DNA from: Candidatus Omnitrophota bacterium
GTDB taxonomy: Bacteria > Omnitrophota > Koll11 > 1-14-0-20-64-10
Direction of reading: 5' to 3'
NCBI GenBank assembly: GCA_023818695.1
Contig: JAMWCF010000001.1
Location: 434,001-498,000, forward strand
Length of the DNA: 64,000 bases
Shown here: positions 39,393 through 48,567 of the stretch, piece by piece
How positions within the stretch are numbered: position 1 is the stretch's first letter
How the letters are laid out: each line of letters opens with the position of its first letter
Program-made: the position numbers and the translations under genes
The notes under the pieces: model-generated
Databases searched by the model: none
What the model saw: the letters and a program-made list of their open reading frames with translations, nothing else
Told to the model about the DNA's origin: nothing

Positions 39393-40277
39393 CTAAAGGA
39401 TGACACCGGGGACGTGCTTCCAAAATTCACGGAATCCATACCACTGGGTCGGATATTGGCGGATGTATTTGGCCATGACTTCCAAACATTTCTCGGTCAT
39501 CTGACGCATCGCCTCTTCCCGCGCAACCCCTTCAGGGGCGACGATCGGCTTCTCCAAAATGAGCCGGTAAGAGCCATCCTTTTCCCGGATCATGAACCCG
39601 GGCACAATGGGGGCCCCTGTCTTGATGCTGAACCCTGCAGGCCCTGTGGGAATCTTAATGGATTTCCCGAACAAAGGCAATTCTATTCCGTGATTGAAGA
39701 AATCCCTGTCCCCCACCAGAGCCAGAATCTCGTTGTTCTCAAGGACAGACATGCACGTCTTAAAAAATTCCCTGGGGCTTTGCCGCTGAACCGGAATGCC
39801 TTTCACGCCGACCTGGGACCGCTGCGACGTAAAAAAATTGTCCACGTACGGATTCTGGTGTGTTAACACCACAGCGTTAACCGGAAATCCCATCAACGAG
39901 AGGACGGCGCCGGCCAGCTCGAAGTTCCCCAGATGGGCCGTCAGACCGATCGCTCCCCTTCCCGCCGCCAGGACCCCCCGCATGTGCTCCAATCCTTCGA
40001 TCCGGACCGCCTCTTTGATCTTTTCCGGCGTCAAATGCCCAAAACGGAAAAAATCGACCAGATACATCCCGAAATTCCGGAAAACATCGCGGACCATCTC
40101 AACCGGCACGTGATCCCTCTGCAGAACCGCTGACAGGTTGCTGCGGACCGCTTCCCGATCCGCCCTGAAGCGCCAGCAGGAGTAGTCCGCAACCCGGCAC
40201 GCCACCCAGTAGGAAAACTTCGTCGGCAGAATAAAAGCGGCGGTCGAACCGATGAGATAGAGGAGGTAGAAAAACAC
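39393..40277 (-). CDS. Lipid A biosynthesis acyltransferase (HtrB/LpxL family)
   Basis: A 294-residue lysophospholipid acyltransferase-like enzyme that adds a secondary acyl chain to lipid A or a related glycolipid. It has an N-terminal membrane helix, the catalytic HLGNFE (H-x4-E), then LVGDRDFFNHGIELPLFG and KTGAPIVPGFMIRE, and ends QWYGFREFWKHVP. The GTG start has GGGAGGG five bases upstream and begins one base after the GT28 gene. Its presence supports an LPS-bearing outer membrane. The exact acceptor is unknown. Confidence 0.9.
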   Translation of the reverse strand: MFFYLLYLIGSTAAFILPTKFSYWVACRVADYSCWRFRADREAVRSNLSAVLQRDHVPVEMVRDVFRNFGMYLVDFFRFGHLTPEKIKEAVRIEGLEHMRGVLAAGRGAIGLTAHLGNFELAGAVLSLMGFPVNAVVLTHQNPYVDNFFTSQRSQVGVKGIPVQRQSPREFFKTCMSVLENNEILALVGDRDFFNHGIELPLFGKSIKIPTGPAGFSIKTGAPIVPGFMIREKDGSYRLILEKPIVAPEGVAREEAMRQMTEKCLEVMAKYIRQYPTQWYGFREFWKHVPGVIL

Positions 40278-40278
40278 C

Positions 40279-41421
40279 CTACCCTCCCTTCTCCCCCTGG
40301 TAGTTCAAAACAAGGCGGGCTGTATCCAGAGCGGCGTTCGGCTTTCCGATTTTCATGGCCTGGGAAGCCATTACTTTGAGCTCCTCCGGATGTTCGATCA
40401 GATGCTGAACGACACGCGGCATGGAGATCACGTCCTGGGTCAGGCACGCAGCCCGGGATCTGGTCAGAAAATCGGCGTTCTTGATCTCCTGGCCCGGCAA
40501 GGGATTGAGAATGACCAGCGGCAACCCTTTCGCCAGCGCCTCCGACGTCGTCAGCCCGCCCGGCTTGGTGATGATCATCGAGGCCACACTCATCAGGTCG
40601 GAGATGAACTCGACGTGCCCGAAAACCTGCACCCTGTGGCGCAGCGTCGGGATAAGCGCGATCAGTTTGTGATAAAGTTTTTCGTTTGAACCGGTCACTA
40701 CGAGAAGCTGCATGGGGCGCGGAATGCCGTCGAGCGCCTTCACCGCCTCCAGCATCGGACCCAACCCCTGTCCCCCTCCCATGAGAAGAATGGTTGGAAC
40801 CTCTTCTTCCAGCTGAAGGCGTTTCCGGATCGAAGGGACGTGGGGGTGCTCTGAAAACCTGGGGTCAATTGGAATCCCCAGAACATGCACATTTTCAGCG
40901 CGAACCCGGCGCTCCACCAGCCATTCCCGGCTCTCTTCCACAGGAACGACGTACCCGTCTACCGGATCATGGACCCAGTAAGCGTGAGGGGAAAAATCGG
41001 TGATCACCCCGTAGAGGGGGATATTCAACCGGTTTTCCTTCTTGTAATCGGCGACCAGACCGCAGGGAAAGGCCTGCGTGCAGACGACGGCGTCCGGCCC
41101 GAACTCCTCCACAAGGGCGGTCAGCCGTGGGGAATCATACCGATGCAGGGCCTGCCTCAACCAATCGGACCGCTTGATAACCTTCGGATTATCATACAGA
41201 TAGTTCCACAGTTCAGGTCTCTTCTGGACGACGGAGAGATAGAGCCGGTCGACGATGCGGGCGAGGACGGGGTTGAGATAAGTAAACGTGTCGACGGTCA
41301 GGATCTCTGCGTCCGGCACCAAAAGGCGGATCCCCTTCTCGATCGACTGGGCGGCATGGTAGTGCCCCGACCGGACCGTGATATACATGATAAGAATCTT
41401 CTTACGCATCGCGCTGACCAT
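40279..41421 (-). CDS. GT28 glycosyltransferase, MGDG synthase / UgtP-like
   Basis: A 380-residue GT-B enzyme of the MGDG synthase and diacylglycerol glucosyltransferase type. Motifs: ILIMYITVRSGHYHAAQSIE at the N-terminus, FGPDAVVCTQAFPCG, GVITDFSPHAYWVHDPVDGY, TILLMGGGQGLGP, and the sugar-nucleotide site TKPGGLTTSEALAKGLPLV. It probably glycosylates a membrane lipid at the cytoplasmic face. The start could be ATG 41421 or Met5 (41409); neither has a good ribosome site. It is one base from the acyltransferase gene. Confidence 0.9.
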   Translation of the reverse strand: MVSAMRKKILIMYITVRSGHYHAAQSIEKGIRLLVPDAEILTVDTFTYLNPVLARIVDRLYLSVVQKRPELWNYLYDNPKVIKRSDWLRQALHRYDSPRLTALVEEFGPDAVVCTQAFPCGLVADYKKENRLNIPLYGVITDFSPHAYWVHDPVDGYVVPVEESREWLVERRVRAENVHVLGIPIDPRFSEHPHVPSIRKRLQLEEEVPTILLMGGGQGLGPMLEAVKALDGIPRPMQLLVVTGSNEKLYHKLIALIPTLRHRVQVFGHVEFISDLMSVASMIITKPGGLTTSEALAKGLPLVILNPLPGQEIKNADFLTRSRAACLTQDVISMPRVVQHLIEHPEELKVMASQAMKIGKPNAALDTARLVLNYQGEKGG

Positions 41422-41451
41422 CCGGAAAAGAAAGGAAGGAAGACACCGCAG

Positions 41452-42639
41452 CTAGGAGGAGATGGAAAGAACCTTCTTGATCTGCCCCAACGCCACTTTC
41501 AACCTCGCCTCCGGCTGAACGACGGCAAAGCGGATGTACCCTTCCCCGTATTCGCCAAAACCGGTCCCCGGAGCCACGACAACGCCCGCTTCGTCAACCA
41601 GCAGCTGGGCAAATTCCAGGGAGGTGAGGCCGCTGAATTTAGGCGGGATGTGTGCCCAGATATAGAAGGTCCCCCTGGGCATGGCCACGTGCCAGCCGAG
41701 CTCGTTCAAACCCTTCACGAAATATTCAAGCCGCGACCTGTACGTTTCCACAAGCTGTTTGACGTAATCCTGGGGGCCGGAGAGAGCCGCAACGGCCGCC
41801 TGTTGGATGGCCGGGAAAATGCCGAAATCGATGTATGATTTCGTTTTTTCCAGGGAGCGGAGGATCTGGGCGTTGCCGACGGCCCAGCCGATGCGCCAAC
41901 CGGCCATGTTATAACTCTTGGAACAGGAATGAAACTCGATGCACTTACCCTCTTTCGCCCCCTTGGCCTGCAGAAGACTCGGCGCCTTATAGCCGTTGAA
42001 GACGATGTCGGAATAGGCCAAATCGGAACTCACGATCAGGTCCTTGTTTTTGGCCCAATCGACGACCTCCTGATAGAAATCCAAGCCAACGCAGGCGCCT
42101 GTGGGGTTGTGAGGGTAGCTCAAGTGAAAGATTTTGGACATGCGAACGACCTCGCGGCTTAGGGTTTTGAAGTTCGGCTTAAAATCGTTCTCGGGACCGA
42201 TCGGAATGTTGTAAAGAATCCCCCCGGCGATGATGATGCTGTTGGCATGGGGAGGATAGCTCGGGTTCGGGACGAGCCCGATATCGTCGTTGTTCATAAA
42301 GGCGAGGGCCAGGTGGGCGATTCCCTCTTTCGAGCCGATCAGCGGGAGCACCTCCGTCTCGGGGTCCAGCTGCACGCCGAAGCGCTGCGCGTACCAGTCC
42401 GCGATGGCTTTCCTCAACCGCCGCTCCACGCTGCCAAACGGCCTGGAGTACCTGTGGTTCTCCACATCCTTGACGGCGCGGGCCATCTCTTCCACGACGT
42501 GGGGAGGGGACGGCAGGTCGGGATTGCCCATCCCCAGGTCGACGACATCCAGACCTTTCCCCTTCGCCTTCATCTTCAAATCATCCATGATGGTGAAGAG
42601 GTACAGAGGCAATCTTTTCATCCGGTTCGCTTCAAGCAT
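41452..42639 (-). CDS. LL-diaminopimelate / alanine-type aminotransferase
   Basis: A 395-residue fold type I PLP aminotransferase. Motifs: VVDLGMGNPDLPSPPHVVEE, LIGSKEGIAHLALAF, NPSYPPHANS, FHLSYPHNPTGACV, and the PLP lysine in SCSKSYNMAGWRIGWAVGN. It belongs to the group containing DapL (lysine and peptidoglycan precursor synthesis in one step) and AlaC; these are hard to separate by eye. PVC bacteria often use DapL, so that is a plausible role. It follows lipA by five bases. Confidence 0.88.
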   Translation of the reverse strand: MLEANRMKRLPLYLFTIMDDLKMKAKGKGLDVVDLGMGNPDLPSPPHVVEEMARAVKDVENHRYSRPFGSVERRLRKAIADWYAQRFGVQLDPETEVLPLIGSKEGIAHLALAFMNNDDIGLVPNPSYPPHANSIIIAGGILYNIPIGPENDFKPNFKTLSREVVRMSKIFHLSYPHNPTGACVGLDFYQEVVDWAKNKDLIVSSDLAYSDIVFNGYKAPSLLQAKGAKEGKCIEFHSCSKSYNMAGWRIGWAVGNAQILRSLEKTKSYIDFGIFPAIQQAAVAALSGPQDYVKQLVETYRSRLEYFVKGLNELGWHVAMPRGTFYIWAHIPPKFSGLTSLEFAQLLVDEAGVVVAPGTGFGEYGEGYIRFAVVQPEARLKVALGQIKKVLSISS

Positions 42640-42644
42640 CTGGC

Positions 42645-43544
42645 CTACTTTCCCGTCATATGAGGCGTTCTTCCCGCGGCAAACGCCTCATAAGCGTTAT
42701 ACGAAGAACGGACATAAGGACCGCTGGCCACGAAAGAAAAGCCGGCTTCATAAGCCCATTCCTTATATTCTTCAAACTGCTCTAGTATCACAAATTCACC
42801 GACAGGTCTGTGGGCCGGCGTCGGCTGCAGATATTGGCCGATCGTCAGGAAATCACAGCCGACTGATCGCAAATCGCCGATCGTGCGCCGCACCTCTTCT
42901 TTGCGCTCCCCGAGTCCCACCATCAAGCCGCTTTTCGTCCGACATCCGGGCGAAAGCTCCTTGACGGTCTTCAAAACCTGCAGCGAGCGGATGTACTGCG
43001 CCTGGGGACGGACCGCCCTCGTCAGGCGGGGAACCGTCTCTACATTGTGGTTATAAACATCCGGCGCCTCGGCAACCACCAGACCGATCAGCTCCTTCCG
43101 GGCATGGAAATCCGGTGTCAACACCTCAATCTTCACGCCAGGGGTCCTGGCCCGGATGGCCCGGATGGAGGCCGCGAATAACCCGGCCCCTTCATCCTGG
43201 AGATCGTCGCGCGCCACCGACGTGATCACCACGTACTGGATCCCCAGACGATCGACCGCCTCCGCCAACCGCAACGGCTCCTCCCAGTCCGGAGGGACCG
43301 GCTTGGCCGTTTCCACGGCGCAGAAGGCGCACCGGCGGGTGCATCGGTCGCCCAGAATCATGAAACTGACGTTGCCGTGGGCCCAGCACTCCCCCAGATT
43401 TGGGCACTTGGCCTCTTCACAAACGGTATGGAGAGCCAGCCCTTTGACGGTCTCTTTGGCATGGCTCCATTGGCCGTGAAAGGAAAGGGGTCTTCGCAGC
43501 CAGGCCGGGAACTTCCCTTCTGCAGACGGCCGAAGGGGAATCAT
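42645..43544 (-). CDS. lipA: Lipoyl synthase
   Basis: Radical SAM enzyme that inserts two sulfurs into octanoyl groups on lipoyl domains. Both clusters are visible: the auxiliary cluster C42-x4-C47-x5-C53 and the radical SAM cluster C68-x3-C72-x2-C75. The C-terminal Arg-Ser-Ser-Tyr motif (YVRSSYNAYEAF) is present. The 299-residue length is normal. No lipB or lplA gene is nearby. It overlaps the isocitrate dehydrogenase gene by four bases (ATGA). Confidence 0.97.
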   Translation of the reverse strand: MIPLRPSAEGKFPAWLRRPLSFHGQWSHAKETVKGLALHTVCEEAKCPNLGECWAHGNVSFMILGDRCTRRCAFCAVETAKPVPPDWEEPLRLAEAVDRLGIQYVVITSVARDDLQDEGAGLFAASIRAIRARTPGVKIEVLTPDFHARKELIGLVVAEAPDVYNHNVETVPRLTRAVRPQAQYIRSLQVLKTVKELSPGCRTKSGLMVGLGERKEEVRRTIGDLRSVGCDFLTIGQYLQPTPAHRPVGEFVILEQFEEYKEWAYEAGFSFVASGPYVRSSYNAYEAFAAGRTPHMTGK

Positions 43545-44629
43545 CCCTTTTTCAGTCGCCGCGCAATCGCGGCCGCCATCTCCTTTGTGCCAACGCTGGT
43601 TGGGTCATCTTTGTGGGGCTTCAGGTCATACGTCACATCTCTGCCCTCCTTGACCACGTCCGCGACCGCCTGTTCGAGCCGGCTGGCCGCCGACGTTTCT
43701 CCCAGATGCCGGAGCATCAGGGCCCCCGACAAAATCGTCGCCATGGGATTCACCTTGTTCAAGCCGGCGTATTTGGGGGCGGAACCATGGACTGGTTCGA
43801 AAACAGCCGCCTTGTCGCCGACATTGGCCCCGGGGGCAACCCCCAGTCCCCCGACGAGGCCTGCGGCCAGATCTGAAAGGATATCGCCGTAGAGGTTCGG
43901 CAGGACGAGGATGTCGTAATTCTCGGGCCGCTGGACCAGCTGCATGCACATGTTATCGACAAGACGATCCTCGAATTCAACCTTTCCGGCATACCGCTCC
44001 GCCACCCGCTGGGCTGTCTCCAGAAAAAGACCGTCCGAAAACTTCATGATGTTGGCTTTGTGTACGGCGGTAACCCTCTTGCGGCCGTTTTTCAGCGCAT
44101 ATTCAAACGCGAACCGAACAACCCGCTCGGTAGCCGAGGCCGAAATCGGCTTCAAAGAGATCGCCGCATCGGACTGAATCGATTTCCCGCCGTGACTCTT
44201 GACCCAGTCGATCAGTTCCTTCACCTCCGACGTCCCGTCGTCATATTCGATCCCGGCGTAGAGATCCTCGGAATTCTCGCGCACGATCACCAAATCAACC
44301 TTGTCGTAATGAGAAGGGATCCCCGGATAGAGACGGCAGGGCCTGACGCACGCGTACAAATCCAAGGCCTGGCGCAGCGCCACATTGACGGAGCGAAATC
44401 CCTTTCCGATGGGCGTCGTGATGGGCCCTTTGAGAGCCACTTTGTTGCGGCGGATCGATTCCAAAAGAGCATCCGGCAGAGGCGTGCCAAAATCGGCGAT
44501 CGCCTCCTCGCCCGCCTTGTGGGTTTCCCAGTCGATTTTGACGCCGGTCGCGTCCACGCATACCTTGGCGGCCTCGGCCACCTCGGGACCGATCCCGTCC
44601 CCCGGAATAAACGTCACCTTGTAAGCCAT
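43541..44629 (-). CDS. Isocitrate dehydrogenase, short NAD-type
   Basis: A 362-residue beta-decarboxylating dehydrogenase. GKGFRSVNVALRQALDLYAC and VIVRENSEDLYAGIEY are the substrate-contacting segments of isocitrate dehydrogenases of the short, NAD-type branch, not of isopropylmalate dehydrogenases. VHKANIMKFSDGLFL holds the catalytic Lys, and LPNLYGDILSDLAAGLVGG the metal-binding Asp residues. It feeds 2-oxoglutarate to the cycle and to the aminotransferases on either side. Cofactor choice cannot be proved from the sequence alone. Confidence 0.92.
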   Translation of the reverse strand: MAYKVTFIPGDGIGPEVAEAAKVCVDATGVKIDWETHKAGEEAIADFGTPLPDALLESIRRNKVALKGPITTPIGKGFRSVNVALRQALDLYACVRPCRLYPGIPSHYDKVDLVIVRENSEDLYAGIEYDDGTSEVKELIDWVKSHGGKSIQSDAAISLKPISASATERVVRFAFEYALKNGRKRVTAVHKANIMKFSDGLFLETAQRVAERYAGKVEFEDRLVDNMCMQLVQRPENYDILVLPNLYGDILSDLAAGLVGGLGVAPGANVGDKAAVFEPVHGSAPKYAGLNKVNPMATILSGALMLRHLGETSAASRLEQAVADVVKEGRDVTYDLKPHKDDPTSVGTKEMAAAIARRLKKG

Positions 44630-44630
44630 T

Positions 44631-45794
44631 TCAGCGCAAACTCCCTATGAATTGCTCCAGTCGATTCAATCCTTCCGAGAGCTCTTCCATACTCGCCGCG
44701 AAACTGATCCGGATGAAAGTGTCCCAACCAAATCCCGCACCCGGAATGACAGCCACCTGGAACTCCTTCAGGAATCTCTCCACAAAAACATCCGAGGGCA
44801 AGCCCCCCGATGAAATATCAATAAAGCAATAAAAAGCCCCTTCCGGCCTGACGAAAGATATCCCTTTCATCGCCGACAGTCTCTGAACAATAAAGTCCCG
44901 TCTTTTCCGGAACTCCTCAACCATTCCCTTCACCGGCGCCTGGTCCCCGGTGAGTGCCGCCAGCGCGGCCCGCTGGCTGATCGAAGAAGGGCAGGAAGTG
45001 GAATGATCCTGAAGGCGCGCCGCCGCCTGCACCACGTCTGTCGGACCCGCCAGATAACCGATCCGCCAACCGGTCATGGAATAGGCCTTGGAAACACCAT
45101 CGACAACCGCCGTCCTCTCGTATAAATCCGGAGAAACGGCCGCGATGGAATAGTGCTTGACGCCGTAGACGAGCTGACTGTAAATTTCATCGCTGATGAC
45201 CCACAGCCCCCTCGCCGCGGCGACTTTGGCTATTTCCTTGAGCAGTTTTTCATCCAGAACCGCCCCGGTCGGATTGGAGGGGGAGTTCAGGATCAGACAT
45301 TTGGTGCGGGAGGTGCATGCTTTCGACAAAACCTCCGGGTCAGGCAGGAAACCGCTGTGGGGGCTTGTGCGGATCTCCACCGGCGTGGCCCCCGCCAGCC
45401 GAACCATCTCCGGGTAACTCACCCAATAAGGGGAAAGGATCAGAACCTCATCGCCCTCCTGCACGAGAACCTGCAGCAGGTTATAAATCGCTTGCTTGGC
45501 TCCACACGTGACGGCGATCTGCTCGGGACGGTAGGTCAGCCCCCTGTCACCGGCCAGTGTCCGGCTGATAGCGGCTTTCAGTTCAGGGGTTCCGGTGGTG
45601 GGAGTGTACTTCGTGAAACCCTCTTGGATGGCGCGGACAGCGGCGGCTTTGACCGGTTCCGGAGTGTCGAAATCCGGTTCCCCTGCCGCCAGAGGAATAA
45701 CCTTCTTTCCCTGCGCCTTTAATTCACGGGCAAGCGCTGTGATCCGCAGGGTAGAGGACGGCTGAACCGCTTGAATTCGCTCCGTGAGCGTCAT
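44631..45794 (-). CDS. Aspartate aminotransferase family enzyme
   Basis: A 387-residue class I aminotransferase of the Thermus/Bacillus (I-gamma) AspAT type. Motifs: LAAGEPDFDTPEPVKAAA, FTKYTPTTGTPELKAAI, LNSPSNPTGAVL, VISDEIYSQLVYG, and the PLP lysine in DGVSKAYSMTGWRIGYLAG. I use ATG 45794; the open frame to 46004 is a shadow of the rplQ tail, Arg-rich and unlike the family. It starts 13 bases after rplQ and ends one base before the isocitrate dehydrogenase gene. Confidence 0.93.
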   Translation of the reverse strand: MTLTERIQAVQPSSTLRITALARELKAQGKKVIPLAAGEPDFDTPEPVKAAAVRAIQEGFTKYTPTTGTPELKAAISRTLAGDRGLTYRPEQIAVTCGAKQAIYNLLQVLVQEGDEVLILSPYWVSYPEMVRLAGATPVEIRTSPHSGFLPDPEVLSKACTSRTKCLILNSPSNPTGAVLDEKLLKEIAKVAAARGLWVISDEIYSQLVYGVKHYSIAAVSPDLYERTAVVDGVSKAYSMTGWRIGYLAGPTDVVQAAARLQDHSTSCPSSISQRAALAALTGDQAPVKGMVEEFRKRRDFIVQRLSAMKGISFVRPEGAFYCFIDISSGGLPSDVFVERFLKEFQVAVIPGAGFGWDTFIRISFAASMEELSEGLNRLEQFIGSLR

Positions 45795-45807
45795 CGAATT
45801 CCGGCTT

Positions 45808-46455
45808 TTACTCTTTCTGTCTGTTTTTAAAGAACCTTCGAAGCCCGCCGATGAAACCCTTGGGTTTCTCTTCTGCCGCTTCCTTCTCCGGAGATTCCTT
45901 TGCCGGGGGATTCGACGGCTGCTCCGCCGCGGGAGCTTCCTCCTCGGCCTTCGGAGGACGCGGCGAGGGTTTTTCCTCTTCCTTCTCGGAAGAAACCGCC
46001 TCATCCTCTTCGCCGCGCTTCGGACCTGGCTTCCAAAACCGCCGCGCGGGAGCTATATCCTTCTTCCCTTTGGCCTTCTTCTCCTCCGTGGGCGCGGGGG
46101 CGCGCTCTACCAGCTCAATCACGGCCAACGAAGCGCCGTCCCCTGCCCGGAACCCGCCGTGCACAATCCTGGTGTATCCTCCCGGACGACTGGCGAACCG
46201 GGGCGCCACATCGGAAAAAAGGCGATGGACCGAACGGGAATCGTTCAAAAGGCGAATGGCCTGGCGCCGGTCGGCCAAAGACCCCTTCTTCCCGAGCGTG
46301 ATCAACCGCTCTACCAGGCGCTGTGTCTCCTTGGCTCTGGCAAAAGTCGTCTCAATCCGCTCATGCGCGATGAGGGCCTGCGCCAGACTTTGGACTGTCG
46401 CCTTCCTCCAGCTTCTGGAGCGGGCGAGATTGCGTGTATAAACTGCATGCGGCAT
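45808..46455 (-). CDS. rplQ: 50S ribosomal protein bL17 with a long acidic/basic tail
   Basis: The first ~118 residues are standard bL17: SRSWRKATVQSLAQALIAHE, TTFARAKETQRLVERLITLG, RFASRPGGYTRIVHGGFRAG, VIELVE. The remaining ~97 residues are an added Lys/Glu/Pro/Ala-rich, low-complexity tail ending FIGGLRRFFKNRQKE. The tail is probably disordered apart from that short amphipathic end. Extensions of L17 occur in other phyla, but this one nearly doubles the protein. It follows rpoA by 27 bases. Confidence 0.94.
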   Translation of the reverse strand: MPHAVYTRNLARSRSWRKATVQSLAQALIAHERIETTFARAKETQRLVERLITLGKKGSLADRRQAIRLLNDSRSVHRLFSDVAPRFASRPGGYTRIVHGGFRAGDGASLAVIELVERAPAPTEEKKAKGKKDIAPARRFWKPGPKRGEEDEAVSSEKEEEKPSPRPPKAEEEAPAAEQPSNPPAKESPEKEAAEEKPKGFIGGLRRFFKNRQKE

Positions 46456-46482
46456 GGAACTATCCTTTCAGCGGGTTGCCTC

Positions 46483-47481
46483 TTAAACAGAGCTGCTGAT
46501 CTGATCGATCGTTTTCTGCTCCAGCTTCATGCCGAGGTTCAAACCCATTTTTTTCAATATTTCCTGGATTTCGGAAAGAGATTTCTTGCCGAAGTTCCTG
46601 AACTTCAACATTTCCGTCTCGGACTTTACGACAAGATCCGCTATGGTCTTGATCTTTGCTTCCCGGAGACAATTGGCGGCCCTGACCGACAGCTCCAACT
46701 CCGTCACTGGCAGCCGGAGCTTCTCCATAACGTCGGGCGGGAGGGACTCCTCCTCTTCCGCCATCTCCTCCGACGGCAGTTCGCCGAAAGCGGTGAACAC
46801 ATCCATGTGCTTCTGGAAAATATGGGCGGCCGTCAGCAACGCCTCCTTGGGGTTTAAAGCCCCGCTTGTCGTGATTTCCAGTATCAGCCGCTCATAATCC
46901 GTCATCTGCCCGACACGGGTGTTCTCCACGTAAAAGTTGACTTTCCTCACAGGACTGAAGATCGAATCGATCGCGATCACGCCGATCGGCTGGGATTCCT
47001 TCCTGTTGCGCTCGGCGGAAACGTATCCCCTGCCGACGCCGACCTCCATCTCCATCAAAAAGTCGGTGGCCTTCGTCAGGGTGGCGATATGAAGATCAGG
47101 ATTCAGGACCTCCACCGTCTCGTCCGTCTGGATGTCGGCGGCGGTGATCTCCCCTTTCTTCTCCGTCTTGATGACCAGCGTTTTGGGGGAGCGCGTGTGG
47201 GACCGGAGGACGAGATGTTTCACGTTCATGATGATCTGCGGAACATCCTCGACCACGCCCGGAATGGACGAAAACTCGTGCAAAGCGCCGTTAAACTTGA
47301 CGGAGGTGACGGCCGCTCCTTCCAAAGAAGACAGCAGAACCCTTCTTAAAGAGTTCCCGACGGTCGTTCCGTATCCCCGCTCAAAAGGTTCCGCGATAAA
47401 TTTCCCGAAAGTTGACGTGTAGGTGGAATCATCGCACTCCACCTTGGAAGGCATCTGGAAATCTCTCCATGCGATACCCAT
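46483..47481 (-). CDS. rpoA: RNA polymerase alpha subunit
   Basis: A 332-residue alpha subunit. The N-terminal dimerisation domain has FIAEPFERGYGTTVGNSLRR and VLLSSLEGAAVTSVKFNG; the C-terminal domain has LPVTELELSVRAANCLREA and FRNFGKKSLSEIQEILKKMG, the UP-element and activator contact helices. The ATG is preceded by AGAAGGAGG. A 56-base gap separates it from rpsD; no promoter was recognised there, so it belongs to the ribosomal superoperon as usual. Confidence 0.98.
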   Translation of the reverse strand: MGIAWRDFQMPSKVECDDSTYTSTFGKFIAEPFERGYGTTVGNSLRRVLLSSLEGAAVTSVKFNGALHEFSSIPGVVEDVPQIIMNVKHLVLRSHTRSPKTLVIKTEKKGEITAADIQTDETVEVLNPDLHIATLTKATDFLMEMEVGVGRGYVSAERNRKESQPIGVIAIDSIFSPVRKVNFYVENTRVGQMTDYERLILEITTSGALNPKEALLTAAHIFQKHMDVFTAFGELPSEEMAEEEESLPPDVMEKLRLPVTELELSVRAANCLREAKIKTIADLVVKSETEMLKFRNFGKKSLSEIQEILKKMGLNLGMKLEQKTIDQISSSV

Positions 47482-47537
47482 TCAAAGACCTCCTTCTGTA
47501 ACCGTTCTTTGGCTTATGAAGACCGAAGATAACGCCG

Positions 47538-48164
47538 CTATTTCGAGTACAACTCGACGATAAGCTGTTCCTGTATCGGGAACTGCACATCCGCTCTCGC
47601 AGGAATCCCCGTCACCGTCCCGACCGGATCTTCCGGATGCCTGTCCAGCCATGGCGGAAGAGGCCTGTCCTTCGTCAGCTCCCGGATCTCCCTGACCGAT
47701 TTCAGAAAACCTTCCGACCCGACCAGACGGATGGTCTGCCCGGGTTTGACGGGAAACGAGGGGACGGAGGTCCTACGGTCGCCGACGAACACATGACCGT
47801 GTCGGACCATCTGCCGCGCCTGGGGTCTGGAGGCCGCGAATCCCAATCGGAAGATGACGTTGTCAAGCCGGCGCTCCAGAAGTTCCAAAAGCTTTTCGCC
47901 GGTCACCCCTTTTGAGCGGGATGCGCGCTCGAAAACGACCCGGAACTGCTTCTCCAGCAGGCCGTACATCCGCTTGACTTTCTGCTTCTCCTGCAGCTGG
48001 AGACCGTAATCGGTCATCTTAATCCTCTTCTGACCATGCTGGCCCGGCGGGAAACCCCTCTTGTTGAACGGGCACTTCTCGGTCATGCACTTGGTCCCCT
48101 TCAGAAAAAGCTTCATCCCTTGGCGCCGGCAAATCCGGCAAGCAGGTCCGTTATAGCGCGCCAT
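47538..48164 (-). CDS. rpsD: 30S ribosomal protein uS4, zinc-binding form
   Basis: A 208-residue uS4. The N-terminal zinc cysteines are present (CRICRRQG, then KCMTEKCPF), so this is the C+ form. The S4 RNA-binding domain contains RRLDNVIFRLGFAASRPQAR and VRHGHVFVGDRR. The ATG at 48164 overlaps the rpsK stop (ATGA); a much longer open frame reaching into rpsK is a shadow. uS4 nucleates 30S assembly and often regulates the alpha operon. Confidence 0.98.
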   Translation of the reverse strand: MARYNGPACRICRRQGMKLFLKGTKCMTEKCPFNKRGFPPGQHGQKRIKMTDYGLQLQEKQKVKRMYGLLEKQFRVVFERASRSKGVTGEKLLELLERRLDNVIFRLGFAASRPQARQMVRHGHVFVGDRRTSVPSFPVKPGQTIRLVGSEGFLKSVREIRELTKDRPLPPWLDRHPEDPVGTVTGIPARADVQFPIQEQLIVELYSK

Positions 48165-48547
48165 CAGACCCGCCTTCTCTTGGGAGGACGGCACCCGTTG
48201 TGCGGAACAGGCGTAACATCCCGGATTATCGTGATCGTCAAGCCGGCGGCCTGAAGCGCGCGCACGGCCGATTCCCTTCCGGAACCTGGCCCCTTCACAT
48301 AAACTTCCACTTCCCTCACTCCCATGCTCATGGCCTTCCGAGCGCAGTCCTCCGCCGCCACCTGCGCGGCAAACGGCGTCGCCTTCTTGGAACCGCTGAA
48401 TTTCACGGTACCGGTCGAAGACCAGCACAGCGTGTTCCCCTGCTTATCCGTGATCGTCACGATGGTATTGTTGAACGTAGCCTGGATATGCGCCACGCCG
48501 CTGGACACCTGGACCTTTTGCTTCTTCTTTGGTTTTCCTTCCGCCAT
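48164..48547 (-). CDS. rpsK: 30S ribosomal protein uS11
   Basis: A 127-residue uS11 of the 30S platform. Recognised by GVAHIQATFNNTIVTITDKQ, GFSGSKKATPFAAQ-like SGSKKATPFAAQVAAEDCAR, VEVYVKGPGSGRESAVRAL, and the terminal PHNGCRPPKRRRV. It lies between rpsM (20 bases upstream) and rpsD (overlapping). Confidence 0.97.
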   Translation of the reverse strand: MAEGKPKKKQKVQVSSGVAHIQATFNNTIVTITDKQGNTLCWSSTGTVKFSGSKKATPFAAQVAAEDCARKAMSMGVREVEVYVKGPGSGRESAVRALQAAGLTITIIRDVTPVPHNGCRPPKRRRV

Positions 48548-48567
48548 CTCGCTTCTCTCCTTCCGGC

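Noticed and set aside
45795..46004. A 70-residue Arg-rich extension of the aspartate aminotransferase.
   Set aside because: It is the other frame of the Lys/Glu-rich rplQ tail; the enzyme begins normally at ATG 45794.
48165..48428. An 88-residue N-terminal extension of rpsD.
   Set aside because: It lies within rpsK, is Gly/Arg/Glu-rich and unlike any S4 N-terminus; the ATG at 48164 overlaps the rpsK stop and gives the standard protein.
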